DNA of 64,000 nt from Bartonella apihabitans (GTDB taxonomy: Bacteria > Pseudomonadota > Alphaproteobacteria > Rhizobiales > Rhizobiaceae): contig NZ_CP132387.1 of the NCBI RefSeq assembly GCF_030758755.1, forward strand, positions 2,223,001 to 2,287,000. The letters run 5' to 3'. The position numbers were made by a program, and so were the translations under genes. Below the pieces are notes generated by a model. That model was not told the origin of the DNA. It ran no database searches and saw nothing but the letters and a program-made list of their open reading frames with translations. This document shows positions 51,531 through 61,382 of the stretch, one piece after another. Position 1 is the first letter of the stretch, and each line of letters opens with the position of its first letter.

Positions 51531-52847
51531 CTATTGGACTGTTTCTCCGTGCAAGGAAATGTCGAGTCCTTCGATTTCTTGCTGTTTTGTCGGGCGTAAA
51601 CCAATGACGGCCTTCACAACATAAAGAATGATGGTTGTGACAACCGCAGTGTATATCATGGCGACAACGAGACCAAAGCCCTGATTGAGTACCGAAACTT
51701 TTGCATAAGCCTCCGGATCGGTAAAGAAAATATCGGAAGCAAAATAACCGGTCAAAAGTGCACCGATAATACCGCCTACGCCATGCACGCCGAAAGCATC
51801 AAGCGAATCATCGTACCCCAATGCACGTTTGACAAAAACCGCGGCAAAATAGCATACCGGTCCGGCAATGATGCCGATTATGATTGCACCGGATGGCTCG
51901 ACGAAACCTGCTGCCGGAGTAATAGCCACAAGTCCGGCGACAGCACCCGAAATAATGCCGAGAACCGACGGTTTTTTGGATACAGCCCATTCGGCAATCA
52001 TCCAGCACAAAGCACCGGCAGCGGTGGCAATTTGCGTGTTCAACATTGCAACGGCTGCAACTTTGTTTGCAGCACCGGCAGAACCGGCATTGAAACCGAA
52101 CCAGCCGATCCACAACAGCGAAGCACCGATCATCGAAAGAGTAAGATTATGCGGAGCCATATTGACGGTGCGATAACCCTGCCTTTTGCCAAGAACAAGA
52201 GCAGTAATCAAACCGGCGACACCGGCGTTAACGTGAATGACCGTACCACCGGCAAAGTCGAGGACACCATCTTTTCCGAGAAAGCCGCCGCCCCAGACCC
52301 AATGACAAATAGGCGCATAGACAAGAAGCGACCACAATCCCATAAACCACAACATTGCTGAAAACTTCATACGTTCAGCAAATGCACCGGTAATCAATGC
52401 CGGTGTGATAATGGCAAAGGCCATCTGGAACGTGACCCAAAGATAGGTAGGAAATGTACCATTCAGGTCATCAATAGATATGCCTTTTAAAAACAACAGC
52501 GAAAAATCGCCATAATACGGATTTTTTCCGGAAAAAGCGAAAGAATAGCCCACAACAAACCAGATAACGCTGATAAGACAGCAAATTGCAAAGCTCTGCA
52601 TCATTGTTGCCAGAACATTTTTCTTACGCACCATGCCACCATAAAAAAGGGCAAGCCCCGGTATGGTCATAAGCAGAACAAATGCCGTCGAGACCAGCAT
52701 CCATGCCGTATCACCGGAATCTATTTTAGCCGGAATTTCGCTAACAACTTCGGTGATTGTTTCCACCTCCTGCGCATAGCCTGCAGTCGTCCCCATTAAT
52801 GCAAACGCCCCGATAGCCACAGGAATCAATTTTTTCAAACTCGCCAT
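51531..52847 (-). CDS. amtB: Ammonium transporter
   Basis: Inner-membrane ammonium channel. 438 residues: cleavable signal (about 1-24, ending AGYAQ), then 11 membrane helices with DTAWMLVSTAFVLLMTIPGLALFYGGMVRKKN, TPALITGAFAERMKF, FAGGTVIHVNAGVAGL and the FGVHGVGGIIG His of the pore. Start at ATG 52847 with GAGAGG upstream. Follows glnK, whose PII protein plugs AmtB when nitrogen is ample. Has its own candidate promoter motif. Confidence 0.95.
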   Translation of the reverse strand: MASLKKLIPVAIGAFALMGTTAGYAQEVETITEVVSEIPAKIDSGDTAWMLVSTAFVLLMTIPGLALFYGGMVRKKNVLATMMQSFAICCLISVIWFVVGYSFAFSGKNPYYGDFSLLFLKGISIDDLNGTFPTYLWVTFQMAFAIITPALITGAFAERMKFSAMLWFMGLWSLLVYAPICHWVWGGGFLGKDGVLDFAGGTVIHVNAGVAGLITALVLGKRQGYRTVNMAPHNLTLSMIGASLLWIGWFGFNAGSAGAANKVAAVAMLNTQIATAAGALCWMIAEWAVSKKPSVLGIISGAVAGLVAITPAAGFVEPSGAIIIGIIAGPVCYFAAVFVKRALGYDDSLDAFGVHGVGGIIGALLTGYFASDIFFTDPEAYAKVSVLNQGFGLVVAMIYTAVVTTIILYVVKAVIGLRPTKQQEIEGLDISLHGETVQ

Positions 52848-52903
52848 CAAACCTCTCCATTTGGAAAAGAACGCGCTTTACGTTCACTCATTTGCTTATC
52901 TAA

Positions 52904-52921
52904 CAAGTTTCATGCCAATTG
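52904..52921 (-). promoter_or_regulatory. Shared glnK/amtB motif, copy before amtB
   Basis: Minus-strand CAATTGGCATGAAACTTG, 57 bases before the amtB ATG, differs by one base from the copy before glnK. It resembles a sigma-54 -24/-12 element (TGGCA-N6-TTG) but lacks the C of the -12 GC. Confidence 0.5.
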
Positions 52922-53019
52922 CTCTGCCCCGCGATATAGCTCAACAAAAAACGCTTATATGATAACCATTTTTACTATTTGCCTATTTTTTGGGCATTTT
53001 GCCTTTGGCAGAAGATCTT

Positions 53020-53427
<408 letters not shown>

Positions 53428-53428
53428 T

Positions 53429-53446
53429 CAAGCTTCATGCCAATTG
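53429..53446 (-). promoter_or_regulatory. Shared glnK/amtB motif, copy before glnK
   Basis: Minus-strand CAATTGGCATGAAGCTTG, 71 bases before the glnK ATG. Read as sigma-54, TGGCATG-N4-TTGAA matches the -24 side well and the -12 side partly. NtrC/sigma-54 control of glnK-amtB is known in other proteobacteria. Here it is inference. Confidence 0.5.
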
Positions 53447-53808
53447 ACTCCAAACATTGAAAAAATTTCATTTCTGGAAGAGGAATAAAGCGGACAAGAA
53501 GTCTGCAAAAAGTCTACCGGTCGCTATTTTGATAATAAATCGGTTTGAATTGATAAAGTTATGGACACAGCTCTAGGTCTATCCATTGTCTTTATAATTT
53601 CTATTGTGTAATAATAAATTTAAATGTATATTATTATTTATCCTATAAATTATTTTATTTATAGAAATATTTTCGATTAAAATGTAATGTTTTTATAAAC
53701 GTAATTTTATACAATAATACGATTGTTTTTTATTATAATAAAATTAATTAAAAGCGGTTTGATTGAATAAATATATTCTATCCAATCATTGCTTTTTCTT
53801 CCCGATCG
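53447..53808. other. Very AT-rich gap upstream of glnK
   Basis: About 360 bases between the glnK promoter motif and the tesB stop. The part 53580-53790 is extremely AT-rich with runs of A and T. No gene, repeat or terminator with a clear stem was recognised. Confidence 0.5.
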
Positions 53809-54681
53809 TCATGGTTTCGGGCTGACAAGCCTGATAAGGCCTTCCTGAGCCACACTTGCAATCAATGTTCCGTCGCGCGTGTAGATATATCCCTGACTAA
53901 ATCCACGTGCGCCGTGGGTGTTGGGACTTTCAATGTCGTAGAGCATCCAGTCGTCAAGACTGAACGGACGATGAAACCACATAGAATGATCGAGGCTCGC
54001 GGGAATGAGACCGGGAGTCAAAACCGATAACCCATGGACGACCAGCGATGTATCAAGCAAAGTCATGTCTGAAAGATAGGCAAGAAGAGCGGAATTCAGG
54101 CTTCTGGAACGATCGACTTTGCCATTCAGTTTGAACCAGCAGCGTTGTACCGGCCGATGTTTGTCACGATTGAGATAATCATCAAGATCAACAGGGCGAA
54201 TCAAAAACGGACGCTGCTCGTTCCAGTAATCGCGAATATTTTCAGGTGCAGATTCGAGAATCGCTTTGTCTATTGCCTGTTCACTGGACAATGTCTCGGG
54301 CTCGGGCAAATTTTTCGGCATCGGGCGCTGGTAATCAAGACCCGGTTCATCAACCTGAAAGGATGATGAAAAAGACAGGATGGCAACACCGTTTTGCTTG
54401 GCAACCACCCGTCGCACAGAAAAGCTTCTTCCGTCGCGAAGTGGTTCGACTTCGTAAATAATCGGATGATCAGGATCCCCGGGACGGATAAAATACGCAT
54501 GGAGGGAATGGATAAATCTGTCTGGCGCAACACTGCGATGGGCGGCAACCAAGGCCTGCGCAATAACATGACCGCCAAAAACACGCTGCCAATGCGAATT
54601 TCCGCTTTGACCACGAAACAAATTCTGGTCTATTTTTTCTAAATCCAGTATGGATAATAGATGTTGAAGTCGATCGGTCAT
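53809..54681 (-). CDS. tesB: Acyl-CoA thioesterase II
   Basis: Cytosolic double hot-dog thioesterase hydrolysing medium and long acyl-CoA. 290 residues with FRGQSGNSHWQRVFGGHVIAQAL, SLHAYFIRPGD, the second domain SDMTLLDTSL and SLDHSMWFHRPF, all TesB landmarks. Complete. Divergent from the ubiH-like gene. Confidence 0.93.
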   Translation of the reverse strand: MTDRLQHLLSILDLEKIDQNLFRGQSGNSHWQRVFGGHVIAQALVAAHRSVAPDRFIHSLHAYFIRPGDPDHPIIYEVEPLRDGRSFSVRRVVAKQNGVAILSFSSSFQVDEPGLDYQRPMPKNLPEPETLSSEQAIDKAILESAPENIRDYWNEQRPFLIRPVDLDDYLNRDKHRPVQRCWFKLNGKVDRSRSLNSALLAYLSDMTLLDTSLVVHGLSVLTPGLIPASLDHSMWFHRPFSLDDWMLYDIESPNTHGARGFSQGYIYTRDGTLIASVAQEGLIRLVSPKP

Positions 54682-54787
54682 GAGCCATATTCACTTGGAT
54701 AGTTGTACGAAACCGATTAGGTGAAACAGGAAAGCAGATGATTGTCAACAACCATCCCGCTCATCAATACTTACGAAAGGAAGCTCT

Positions 54788-56029
54788 ATGTCTTCTTCGG
54801 CAATCCACCCCCATAAAGTTCTGGATCTCGTCATTGCAGGAGGTGCCTATGTCGGTCTTTCACTCGCCGTTGCGATTAAACAGACTGTGCCGTCCCTCAA
54901 AATTGCTGTAATTGATAGAGCCCCGAAGGATAGTTGGAAAACCGATCCGCGTGCATCGGCAATTGCGGCAGCCGCCATTCGTATGTTGAGACAACTTCAA
55001 TGTTGGGATGAAATCGAGCCGCTCTCACAACCGATCAATGACATGATTATTACCGACTCACGCAATAGTGATCCGGTAAGGCCGGTTTTCCTGACCTTTG
55101 ACGGGAATGTCGCTCCCGGAGAACCTTTTGCCTATATGGTGGAAAACAAATATCTGAACGCCTCGCTTCACCGCCGTGCGGAAGAATTGGAGATACCTGT
55201 TTTAGAAGCTTTGAGTGTCAATAATTTTACCAATAACGGTAACGAGATGCATATAGAATTGAGCAATGGTGAAACATTGCAGGCCCGGCTTCTTGTCGCT
55301 GCCGATGGTGTACGCTCGAAGCTTCGTGACATTGCCGATATCAAAACACTTTACTGGCCTTACGGGCAAATGGGTATTGTTTGTACTGTCGAGCATGAAC
55401 GCCCGCATAATGGACGTGCCGAAGAACATTTTCTGCCCGCGGGACCTTTTGCCATTTTGCCACTTAAAGGCAACCGTTCATCGCTTGTCTGGAACGAACG
55501 CAATAAAGACGCCGAACGCCTGATGGCTGCCGATGATATTGTTTTTGAATCCGAACTCGAGCTTCGTTTCGGACATCATCTTGGTGCGTTGAAAGTCGTT
55601 GGCGACAGGCGTGCATTCCCCTTCGGCCTCACTTTGGCGAGAAGTTTTGTCAAACCGCGTTTCGCACTTGCTGGTGACGCTGCCCATGGTATCCATCCGA
55701 TTTCCGGACAGGGATTGAATCTCGGGTTTAGGGATGTTGCGGCACTTGCCCAAATTATTGTCGAAACGGCTCGCCTTGGCCTTGATATCGGTTCCATTGT
55801 CGGGCTCGAACGCTATCAGGCTTGGCGCAGATTCGAGACAGTTCGTATGGGGATAACAACAGATGTGCTCAACAGACTGTTTTCCAACGACATTTCGCCA
55901 ATCCGCCTATTGCGTGATGTCGGTCTCGGTCTCGTTGAACGGATGCCGAAAATGAAAAATTATTTCATTCAGGAGGCAGCCGGAATTACTGACGGTTCTC
56001 CCAAACTTCTTTTAGGTGAAGCACTCTGA
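54788..56029 (+). CDS. UbiH/COQ6-family FAD-dependent monooxygenase
   Basis: 413-residue flavoprotein hydroxylase of ubiquinone biosynthesis. N-terminal dinucleotide fold VIAGGAYVGLSLAVAI, the DG motif AADGVRSKLRD, and FAD-ribityl motif LAGDAAHGIHPISGQGLNLGFRD. Which ring position it hydroxylates (UbiH, UbiF, UbiL or UbiM type) cannot be decided by eye. AAGGA precedes the ATG. Confidence 0.9.
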   Translation: MSSSAIHPHKVLDLVIAGGAYVGLSLAVAIKQTVPSLKIAVIDRAPKDSWKTDPRASAIAAAAIRMLRQLQCWDEIEPLSQPINDMIITDSRNSDPVRPVFLTFDGNVAPGEPFAYMVENKYLNASLHRRAEELEIPVLEALSVNNFTNNGNEMHIELSNGETLQARLLVAADGVRSKLRDIADIKTLYWPYGQMGIVCTVEHERPHNGRAEEHFLPAGPFAILPLKGNRSSLVWNERNKDAERLMAADDIVFESELELRFGHHLGALKVVGDRRAFPFGLTLARSFVKPRFALAGDAAHGIHPISGQGLNLGFRDVAALAQIIVETARLGLDIGSIVGLERYQAWRRFETVRMGITTDVLNRLFSNDISPIRLLRDVGLGLVERMPKMKNYFIQEAAGITDGSPKLLLGEAL

Positions 56030-56084
56030 GAAAGAACTTGATCAAGGGAAAGCAAATTCCTTGAAAGAGATGTTCACTCCAACA

Positions 56085-56127
56085 ATCAGGCCCGTAGCAA
56101 GCGAGTGTTCCTCGAATCGGGTCTGAT
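56085..56127. repeat. Two-tier hairpin downstream of the ubiH-like gene
   Basis: Outer 10-base arms ATCAGGCCCG/CGGGTCTGAT (one G-T pair) enclose an inner CGAG/CTCG stem. Begins 56 bases after the stop. May be the 3' end structure of the ubiH-like mRNA. No T run. Confidence 0.4.
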
Positions 56128-56772
56128 AACCAAATGAAAAATTCGGGCCCTCATGTTAATTCGAGTCTTTTATAGTTGAAAAACCGGACGTAAAATTCCG
56201 GCATAATCCGGCATAATAACGTCAGCCCGTGGACTACTTGGAGATTGCATCCGGAGAAAAAAGCCTTGAAGCGGGTTGGATAAAGATGTGCGAAACTGCA
56301 TCCAAAGGAAAAGTTGCAGTTAACCGGCCAACAAAATGATAAACAAAAAATCACTCTCAACCGTTCAATAAAAATCATTCTGAATGAGTTAAATGAAGCC
56401 GCAGGAATTGAAATAAAAATTATGCTCTATCAAAGGGATTGCGCCGCTCACATTTTCTTTTTGAAAGAAAACAATTTGAGTGGGATCTGAAAAAATTGGT
56501 GGAAGCACGGCAATTTACCGATAGTCGCGATGTGACAAAGCTCCCAAAGCGTTTAGCCAATATAAAGTGTTGAGCGAATATTATGGGCAGCCTCAAAAGC
56601 ATAGTCTCTTAACGGTTAGGCAATCCATATAATAGCCTTTCGCTGGTTTCGGCCTTTCACTTCAAAACATAACTGTTTTTTTAAGCAGCAAACCTCGTAT
56701 TTTTATGAAGCCACGTATTTCAATGACTTTGTCGTGTTTCAAGATCACCCGAAAATGTCTGGGACAAATTAA

Positions 56773-56802
56773 AAAAGCCGCATGAAAATTCACGCGGCTT
56801 TT
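56773..56802 (-). terminator. Terminator of the sdh operon
   Basis: AAAAGCCGC/GCGGCTTTT arms extend inward through TGAA/TTCA with one mismatch and a 2-base loop. T run on the minus strand, 26 bases past the sdhB stop. Confidence 0.82.
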
Positions 56803-56828
56803 AAATGAAATAGACCCGAACTTTGTGA

Positions 56829-57609
56829 TTAAACGCGCCGCTCTATCATCAATTTCTTAATTTCGGCGATAGCCTTTGCAGGGTTCAACCCCTTCGGGCA
56901 TGTTTGCGCACAATTCATGATTGTGTGGCAACGATAGAGCCGGAACGGATCTTCCAGATTATCAAGGCGTTCACCCTTTGCTTCATCACGCGAATCAGCA
57001 ATCCAGCGATAGGCCTGCAACAATACAGCCGGTCCGAGATAGCGATCACCATTCCACCAATAGCTCGGGCAGGATGTTTGGCAACATGCGCAAAGAATGC
57101 ATTCATAAAGCCCATCCAGTTTCTGGCGGTCTTCATGGCTTTGCAACCATTCTTTCTCGGGCACCGGCGAAACTGTATGCAACCAAGGCTCGATCGAACG
57201 GTGTTGAGCATAGAACCGGTTGAGATCAGGAACCAGATCTTTTACCACCGGCATAGATGGCAAAGGATAAATCTTGATCGGGTGTTTGACCTCGTCCATG
57301 CCTGTAATACAGGCAAGGGTATTCGACCCGTCAATATTCATGGCACAAGAGCCACAAATACCTTCACGACAGGAACGCCGCAATGTCAAAGTCGGATCAA
57401 CATGATTCTTGATGTATAAAAGGCCATCAAGAATCGATAGGCCCGCAAGAATTACGATCGACATAATAGGTGTCGAGACGCGGGTTCTGGTCGTCATCCG
57501 GCGACCAGCGGTAGATGTGGAATTCGGTCAGTTTCGAGGTGTCAGCCGGTTTCGGCCAAACCTTACCCGGCTTGATTTGCGAATTCTTGGGAAGCGTCAT
57601 ATGAACCAT
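56829..57609 (-). pseudogene. sdhB: Succinate dehydrogenase iron-sulfur subunit, frameshifted
   Basis: Carries the 2Fe-2S, 4Fe-4S and 3Fe-4S clusters of complex II. The N-terminus (MVHMTLPKNSQ ... [10 protein letters not shown] ... [10 protein letters not shown]) is in one frame. [20 protein letters not shown] and all cluster cysteines ([43 protein letters not shown]) are in the next. The coding strand reads CCTATCGATTCTT where CCTATGATTCTT (P-M-I-L) is expected, so one extra base near 57436 explains it. Restored length 259, as in relatives. GGGGAG precedes the ATG, 15 bases after sdhA. Confidence 0.94.
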
Positions 57610-57624
57610 TATCAGTATCTCCCC

Positions 57625-59468
57625 TTAGTAAACGCGCTTCTTCGGCGCAATTTTCTTGAGCGAAATGCCACCGTCTTCCTCTTTGGTTAACGGGTTGAGG
57701 TGGACACCACGATAGGATAGCGAAACTTTCCCATCCTCGGACAAACGCGAAACCGTATGCTTACGCCAGTTTTTGTCGTCACGCTCCGGGTAGTCCTCAC
57801 GTGCATGAGCACCACGGCTTTCATGACGGGCTTCAGCCGAATAAACTGTCGAAATCGCATTGGCCATCAGGTTTTCCAATTCCAATGTTTCCATCAGATC
57901 GGAATTCCATATGAGCGAGCGATCGGTTACTTTCACATCCGGCAATTCATTCCAGATTTCCGAAATGCGTCTGCAACCTTGCTGAAGCGTTTCTTCCGTA
58001 CGGAAAACGGCCGCATCTTCCTGCATGGCGCGCTGCATCTTTTCACGCAACTCGGCTGTAGGTTTGGCTCCATTGGCATAACGGATACGATCGAACCGAT
58101 CCATGATCTTATCGACCGCCTGTTCGTTTATTGGCGGAATTTCCGACTTGCGATCAATAACTTCGCCAGCCCGGATAGCCGCCGCACGACCAAACACCAC
58201 AAGATCGATCAACGAGTTCGAACCTAGACGGTTAGCACCGTGCACAGATGCGCACCCTGCTTCACCGACGGCCATCAAGCCTGGTTGAACACGATCGGGT
58301 TCATCTTCTGTCGGGTTTAATACCTCGCCAAAATAATTGGTCGGTATGCCGCCCATATTATAGTGAACCGTCGGAATAACCGGTATCGGATCTTTCGTAA
58401 CGTCAACACCGGCAAAAATGCGGGCTGATTCAGAAATACCCGGTAGACGCTCATGCAAAATGGCCGGATCAATATGACTCAAAACCAGATAGATGTGATC
58501 TTTTTTAGGACCAACACCGCGTCCTTCCCTGATTTCAATCGTCATACAACGCGAAACAACGTCACGCGAAGCAAGATCCTTGAACGAAGGAGCATAGCGT
58601 TCCATGAAACGCTCGCCTTCCGAATTGATGAGATAGCCACCTTCGCCACGTGCACCTTCGGTGATCAAACATCCCGAACCATAGATACCGGTCGGATGGA
58701 ATTGGACAAATTCCATATCCTGCAACGGTAGACCGGCACGGGAAATCATACCACCGCCATCACCTGTACAGGTGTGGGCAGATGTTGCCGAGAAATAGGC
58801 ACGGCCATAACCACCTGTCGCCAGCACAACCATTTTTGCCGAAAAACGGTGAATACTGCCATCATCAAGATTCCAGGCTACAACACCTGTGCAAACGCCA
58901 TCGGTCATGATGAGGTCAAGCGCATAATATTCAACAAAGAATTGCGCATTGTGCTTCAGGCTTTGGCCATAAAGTGTGTGCAAAATAGCGTGACCGGTAC
59001 GGTCGGCAGCAGCACATGTACGCTGAACGGGCGGACCGGCTCCGAAATCTGTCGTATGTCCGCCAAACGGGCGCTGATAGATTTTACCGTCTTCGGTACG
59101 TGAAAATGGAACACCATAATGTTCAAGCTCATAGACAGCCGCCGGTGCATTGCGCACCAGATATTCCATGGCATCCATATCGCCTAGCCAGTCGGACCCT
59201 TTGATCGTGTCATACATATGCCACTGCCAATTATCCGGCCCCATATTGGATAGAGATGCTGCAATACCACCTTGTGCTGCCACTGTATGGGAACGTGTCG
59301 GGAAAACCTTGGTAATACAGGCGGTTTTTAACCCCTGTTCGGCCATTCCCAACGTTGCACGTAGGCCCAACCACCGGCACCAATAATAACGACGTCAAAT
59401 TTGTGATCGACAAAATGGTAGGCTTTTCCACTTTTTGTTGTGGAACTAGTTGAAGAAGTGGTGACCAT
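57625..59468 (-). pseudogene. sdhA: Succinate dehydrogenase flavoprotein subunit, frameshifted near the N-terminus
   Basis: Oxidises succinate to fumarate with covalently bound FAD. The first 35 codons (to DVVIIGAGG) are in one frame. From [18 protein letters not shown] the protein continues in another, through [13 protein letters not shown] (FAD His), [12 protein letters not shown] and HPTG. One base is missing near 59368-59371, within the dinucleotide-binding GAGGAG loop. Restored length 614. Start ATG 59468 with GGAGG upstream, five bases after sdhD. Confidence 0.94.
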
Positions 59469-59473
59469 AGAGA

Positions 59474-59860
59474 TCAACCTCCCAATGTAATTTTTAAAAG
59501 GGCAAGAAGCAGACCCGCACCAATAATGTAACAAAAGAACGTATTGAGTGCCAACATCAAGATGCGTGTTGCTTCATTCGGAAGATAATCTTCCAAAATG
59601 ACCTGCATCCCGAGTTTCATGTGATAGACACCGGAAAGAACCATCAAAGCCATCACAACGGCTACAATCGGATTTGCCAATGTTGCATGCACCGTCGCAT
59701 AATCCTTGCCAACAAGGGAGACAACAAGCACGATGAAAAAGATAAATAACGGGACATTGGCAAGTGCTGTCATACGTTGAGCCCAAAAATGGCTCGTTCC
59801 TGTATGGGCAGCTCCCCAGCCCCGAACTTTTCCAAGTTCTGTTCTGAAATCTTTTTTCAT
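59474..59860 (-). CDS. sdhD: Succinate dehydrogenase membrane anchor subunit SdhD
   Basis: 128 residues, three transmembrane helices, begins with GKVRGWGAAHTGTSHFWAQRMTALA, typical of alphaproteobacterial SdhD. The His in VYHMKLGMQVILEDYL is in the heme/quinone region. Second gene of sdhCDAB. Confidence 0.93.
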   Translation of the reverse strand: MKKDFRTELGKVRGWGAAHTGTSHFWAQRMTALANVPLFIFFIVLVVSLVGKDYATVHATLANPIVAVVMALMVLSGVYHMKLGMQVILEDYLPNEATRILMLALNTFFCYIIGAGLLLALLKITLGG

Positions 59861-59879
59861 GAATTTCTTCTCCCTGCCA

Positions 59880-60281
59880 TTAACGAACGCAATAACCGAC
59901 GATCCAGATAAGAAGCGTCACGATAATGGAAATAAAGACTGTTGCCCAAGCCGTTTTGGTCGCGCAATGTTTTTCAAGGAGATACGTTCTTGTATCCCAG
60001 AAAAAATGCCGCACACCGCCAACAAGGTGATGAACAAGAGCCAATGTATATAGAAACAGAATGCAACGGCCGATAAATGAATTGAACAAACCGTTCACTG
60101 CTTCAAATGCCCCGCCACCGGAAGCTACTGCCATCAACCATGCTGCAAGGAACAAGGTTCCGACATAGAGAGCACCTCCCGTAATACGGTGGGCGATAGA
60201 CATCGCCATCGTAATCGGCCAGCGATAAATGCTGACATGTGGTGAAAGAGGACGCGTTTTTGTTGTTGTCGTATCTGTCAT
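59880..60281 (-). CDS. sdhC: Succinate dehydrogenase cytochrome b556 subunit SdhC
   Basis: 133 residues from MTDTTTTKTRPLSPHVSIYRW, with SIAHRITGGALY (the family signature) and the heme ligand His in HHLVGGVRHFFWD. Three transmembrane helices. Start at 60281 has AGGA upstream. A longer open frame to 60359 adds 26 unconserved residues. First gene of the operon, so the promoter lies in the following 500 bases. Confidence 0.94.
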   Translation of the reverse strand: MTDTTTTKTRPLSPHVSIYRWPITMAMSIAHRITGGALYVGTLFLAAWLMAVASGGGAFEAVNGLFNSFIGRCILFLYTLALVHHLVGGVRHFFWDTRTYLLEKHCATKTAWATVFISIIVTLLIWIVGYCVR

Positions 60282-60605
60282 AGGCTTTCCTGACCTGGTT
60301 TTGACTGCGGTTATGGAATAACCACCCCCGCCATTCCTCCCGTCTGTTTTGCTTTGCAAACAGGTTGGAAATAACTTTCAATGCACCGGAACAATATTTT
60401 CCATCCAATGCTACAGGCCGGCCATTTCAGTTGGCGGATTAAAGGTCACACCCAAAAACAACCGAATGCTCCATAGTCAAAACTAAAGAACATTATTCTT
60501 CTAATGCGGATTTTGCTCCACGTCAAAGCAGTAAAGCATATTCTTGTCATCAAATCATTGGGATTGGGTATAGTTTTTATTACAAATCCGGTTTTAATCG
60601 TTTAA

Positions 60606-60630
60606 AAATATGATAAATTTAATCATATTT
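60606..60630. promoter_or_regulatory. AT-rich palindrome, possible operator
   Basis: Arms AAATATGAT and ATCATATTT around a 7-base centre, 325 bases before sdhC. Symmetry suits a dimeric regulator. It is not the known Irr or RirA consensus. Function speculative. Confidence 0.3.
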
Positions 60631-60720
60631 AGCCTCTTGTGAGGCCTTAGAAGCGACAGTAGCTACGTGAACTGATTCTCGGTTACCACCCCTATTTACT
60701 CAAAGATTGCCCGAATAGCA

Positions 60721-60756
60721 GAAAACCGTTTTGCGTTTTCAAACAAAACGGTTTTC
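60721..60756 (-). terminator. Terminator of the GNAT gene
   Basis: Perfect 13-base arms GAAAACCGTTTTG/CAAAACGGTTTTC with a 10-base loop, 52 bases past the GNAT stop. The T run on the minus strand is short. Confidence 0.65.
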
Positions 60757-60808
60757 CTGATTTTATTTTGAATCATCAAGCTCTAGAAGCAAAGGAGCTT
60801 CAGCGATT

Positions 60809-61279
60809 TTAATCAAACCGTATAATGTAGCCGGTCCAATCCCCTTTAACGGCAATTTGTTCATAAAGCTTGCGCCCGTCCTCTGGAATACGGGGAGCAT
60901 TCAAAATCAACTTTGTCCAGCCGCGCTCCTCGGCTTTATCACAAAGGAGATCGATCATAGCTTTGGCGATGCCCTTACCCTGATATTCATGATGCACATG
61001 AATATGATCTACCTGCCCTGCACGCAATCCGGAAACCGGTTCGGGATGATCATAAAAAATGACAAATCCGACGAGTTCGCCGTTGACGTGAGCGCCAAGT
61101 ACTTCGGCTGTACGATCCTGTAGCAGTTGTTCGGCATAATACTCGTCGGGCCGACGTGGTGCACCGCGTTTTAACGCCTGGGTATAACTTGCAAGAAGAG
61201 GAGCAAGTAAACGTGCGTCCTTCAAATGTAAAAGGCTGATTGCTACATCATGCCGGTCTTCTTTATTAGTAGTCATCAT
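60809..61279 (-). CDS. GNAT family N-acetyltransferase
   Basis: 156 residues of the acetyl-CoA-dependent GNAT fold: motif A VDHIHVHHEYQGKGIAKAMIDLL with the pyrophosphate loop Q-G-K-G-I-A, followed by WTKLILNAP and DGRKLYEQI (motif B). Substrate unknown. Two tandem ATGs, GGGAG upstream. Stands alone between leuC and the sdh region. Confidence 0.87.
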   Translation of the reverse strand: MMTTNKEDRHDVAISLLHLKDARLLAPLLASYTQALKRGAPRRPDEYYAEQLLQDRTAEVLGAHVNGELVGFVIFYDHPEPVSGLRAGQVDHIHVHHEYQGKGIAKAMIDLLCDKAEERGWTKLILNAPRIPEDGRKLYEQIAVKGDWTGYIIRFD

Positions 61280-61382
61280 ACCCGAACTCCCTTTGGTGGG
61301 TTTTTCACTTAATCTATGTTTAAAGTGACCGGATCAAAACGTAAAGAGTTCTTGCTTCAGGAAATACAATTTGCCGCAGTTT

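Larger units (their letters stand above)
56030..56828. other. Noncoding region between the ubiH-like gene and sdhB
   Basis: About 800 bases. Contains a structured hairpin (56085-56127) and the sdh terminator. In 56270-56600 short plus-strand coding-like stretches (30-50 codons) alternate between frames, possibly a decayed gene. No family is recognised and no intact gene is called. Confidence 0.5.
60282..60808. other. Upstream region of the sdh operon
   Basis: 527 bases with no gene. Contains a palindrome at 60606-60630, a small GCCTC/GAGGC hairpin around 60632-60645, and the GNAT terminator at 60721-60756. The sdh promoter should lie nearer 60300-60600. Confidence 0.5.
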
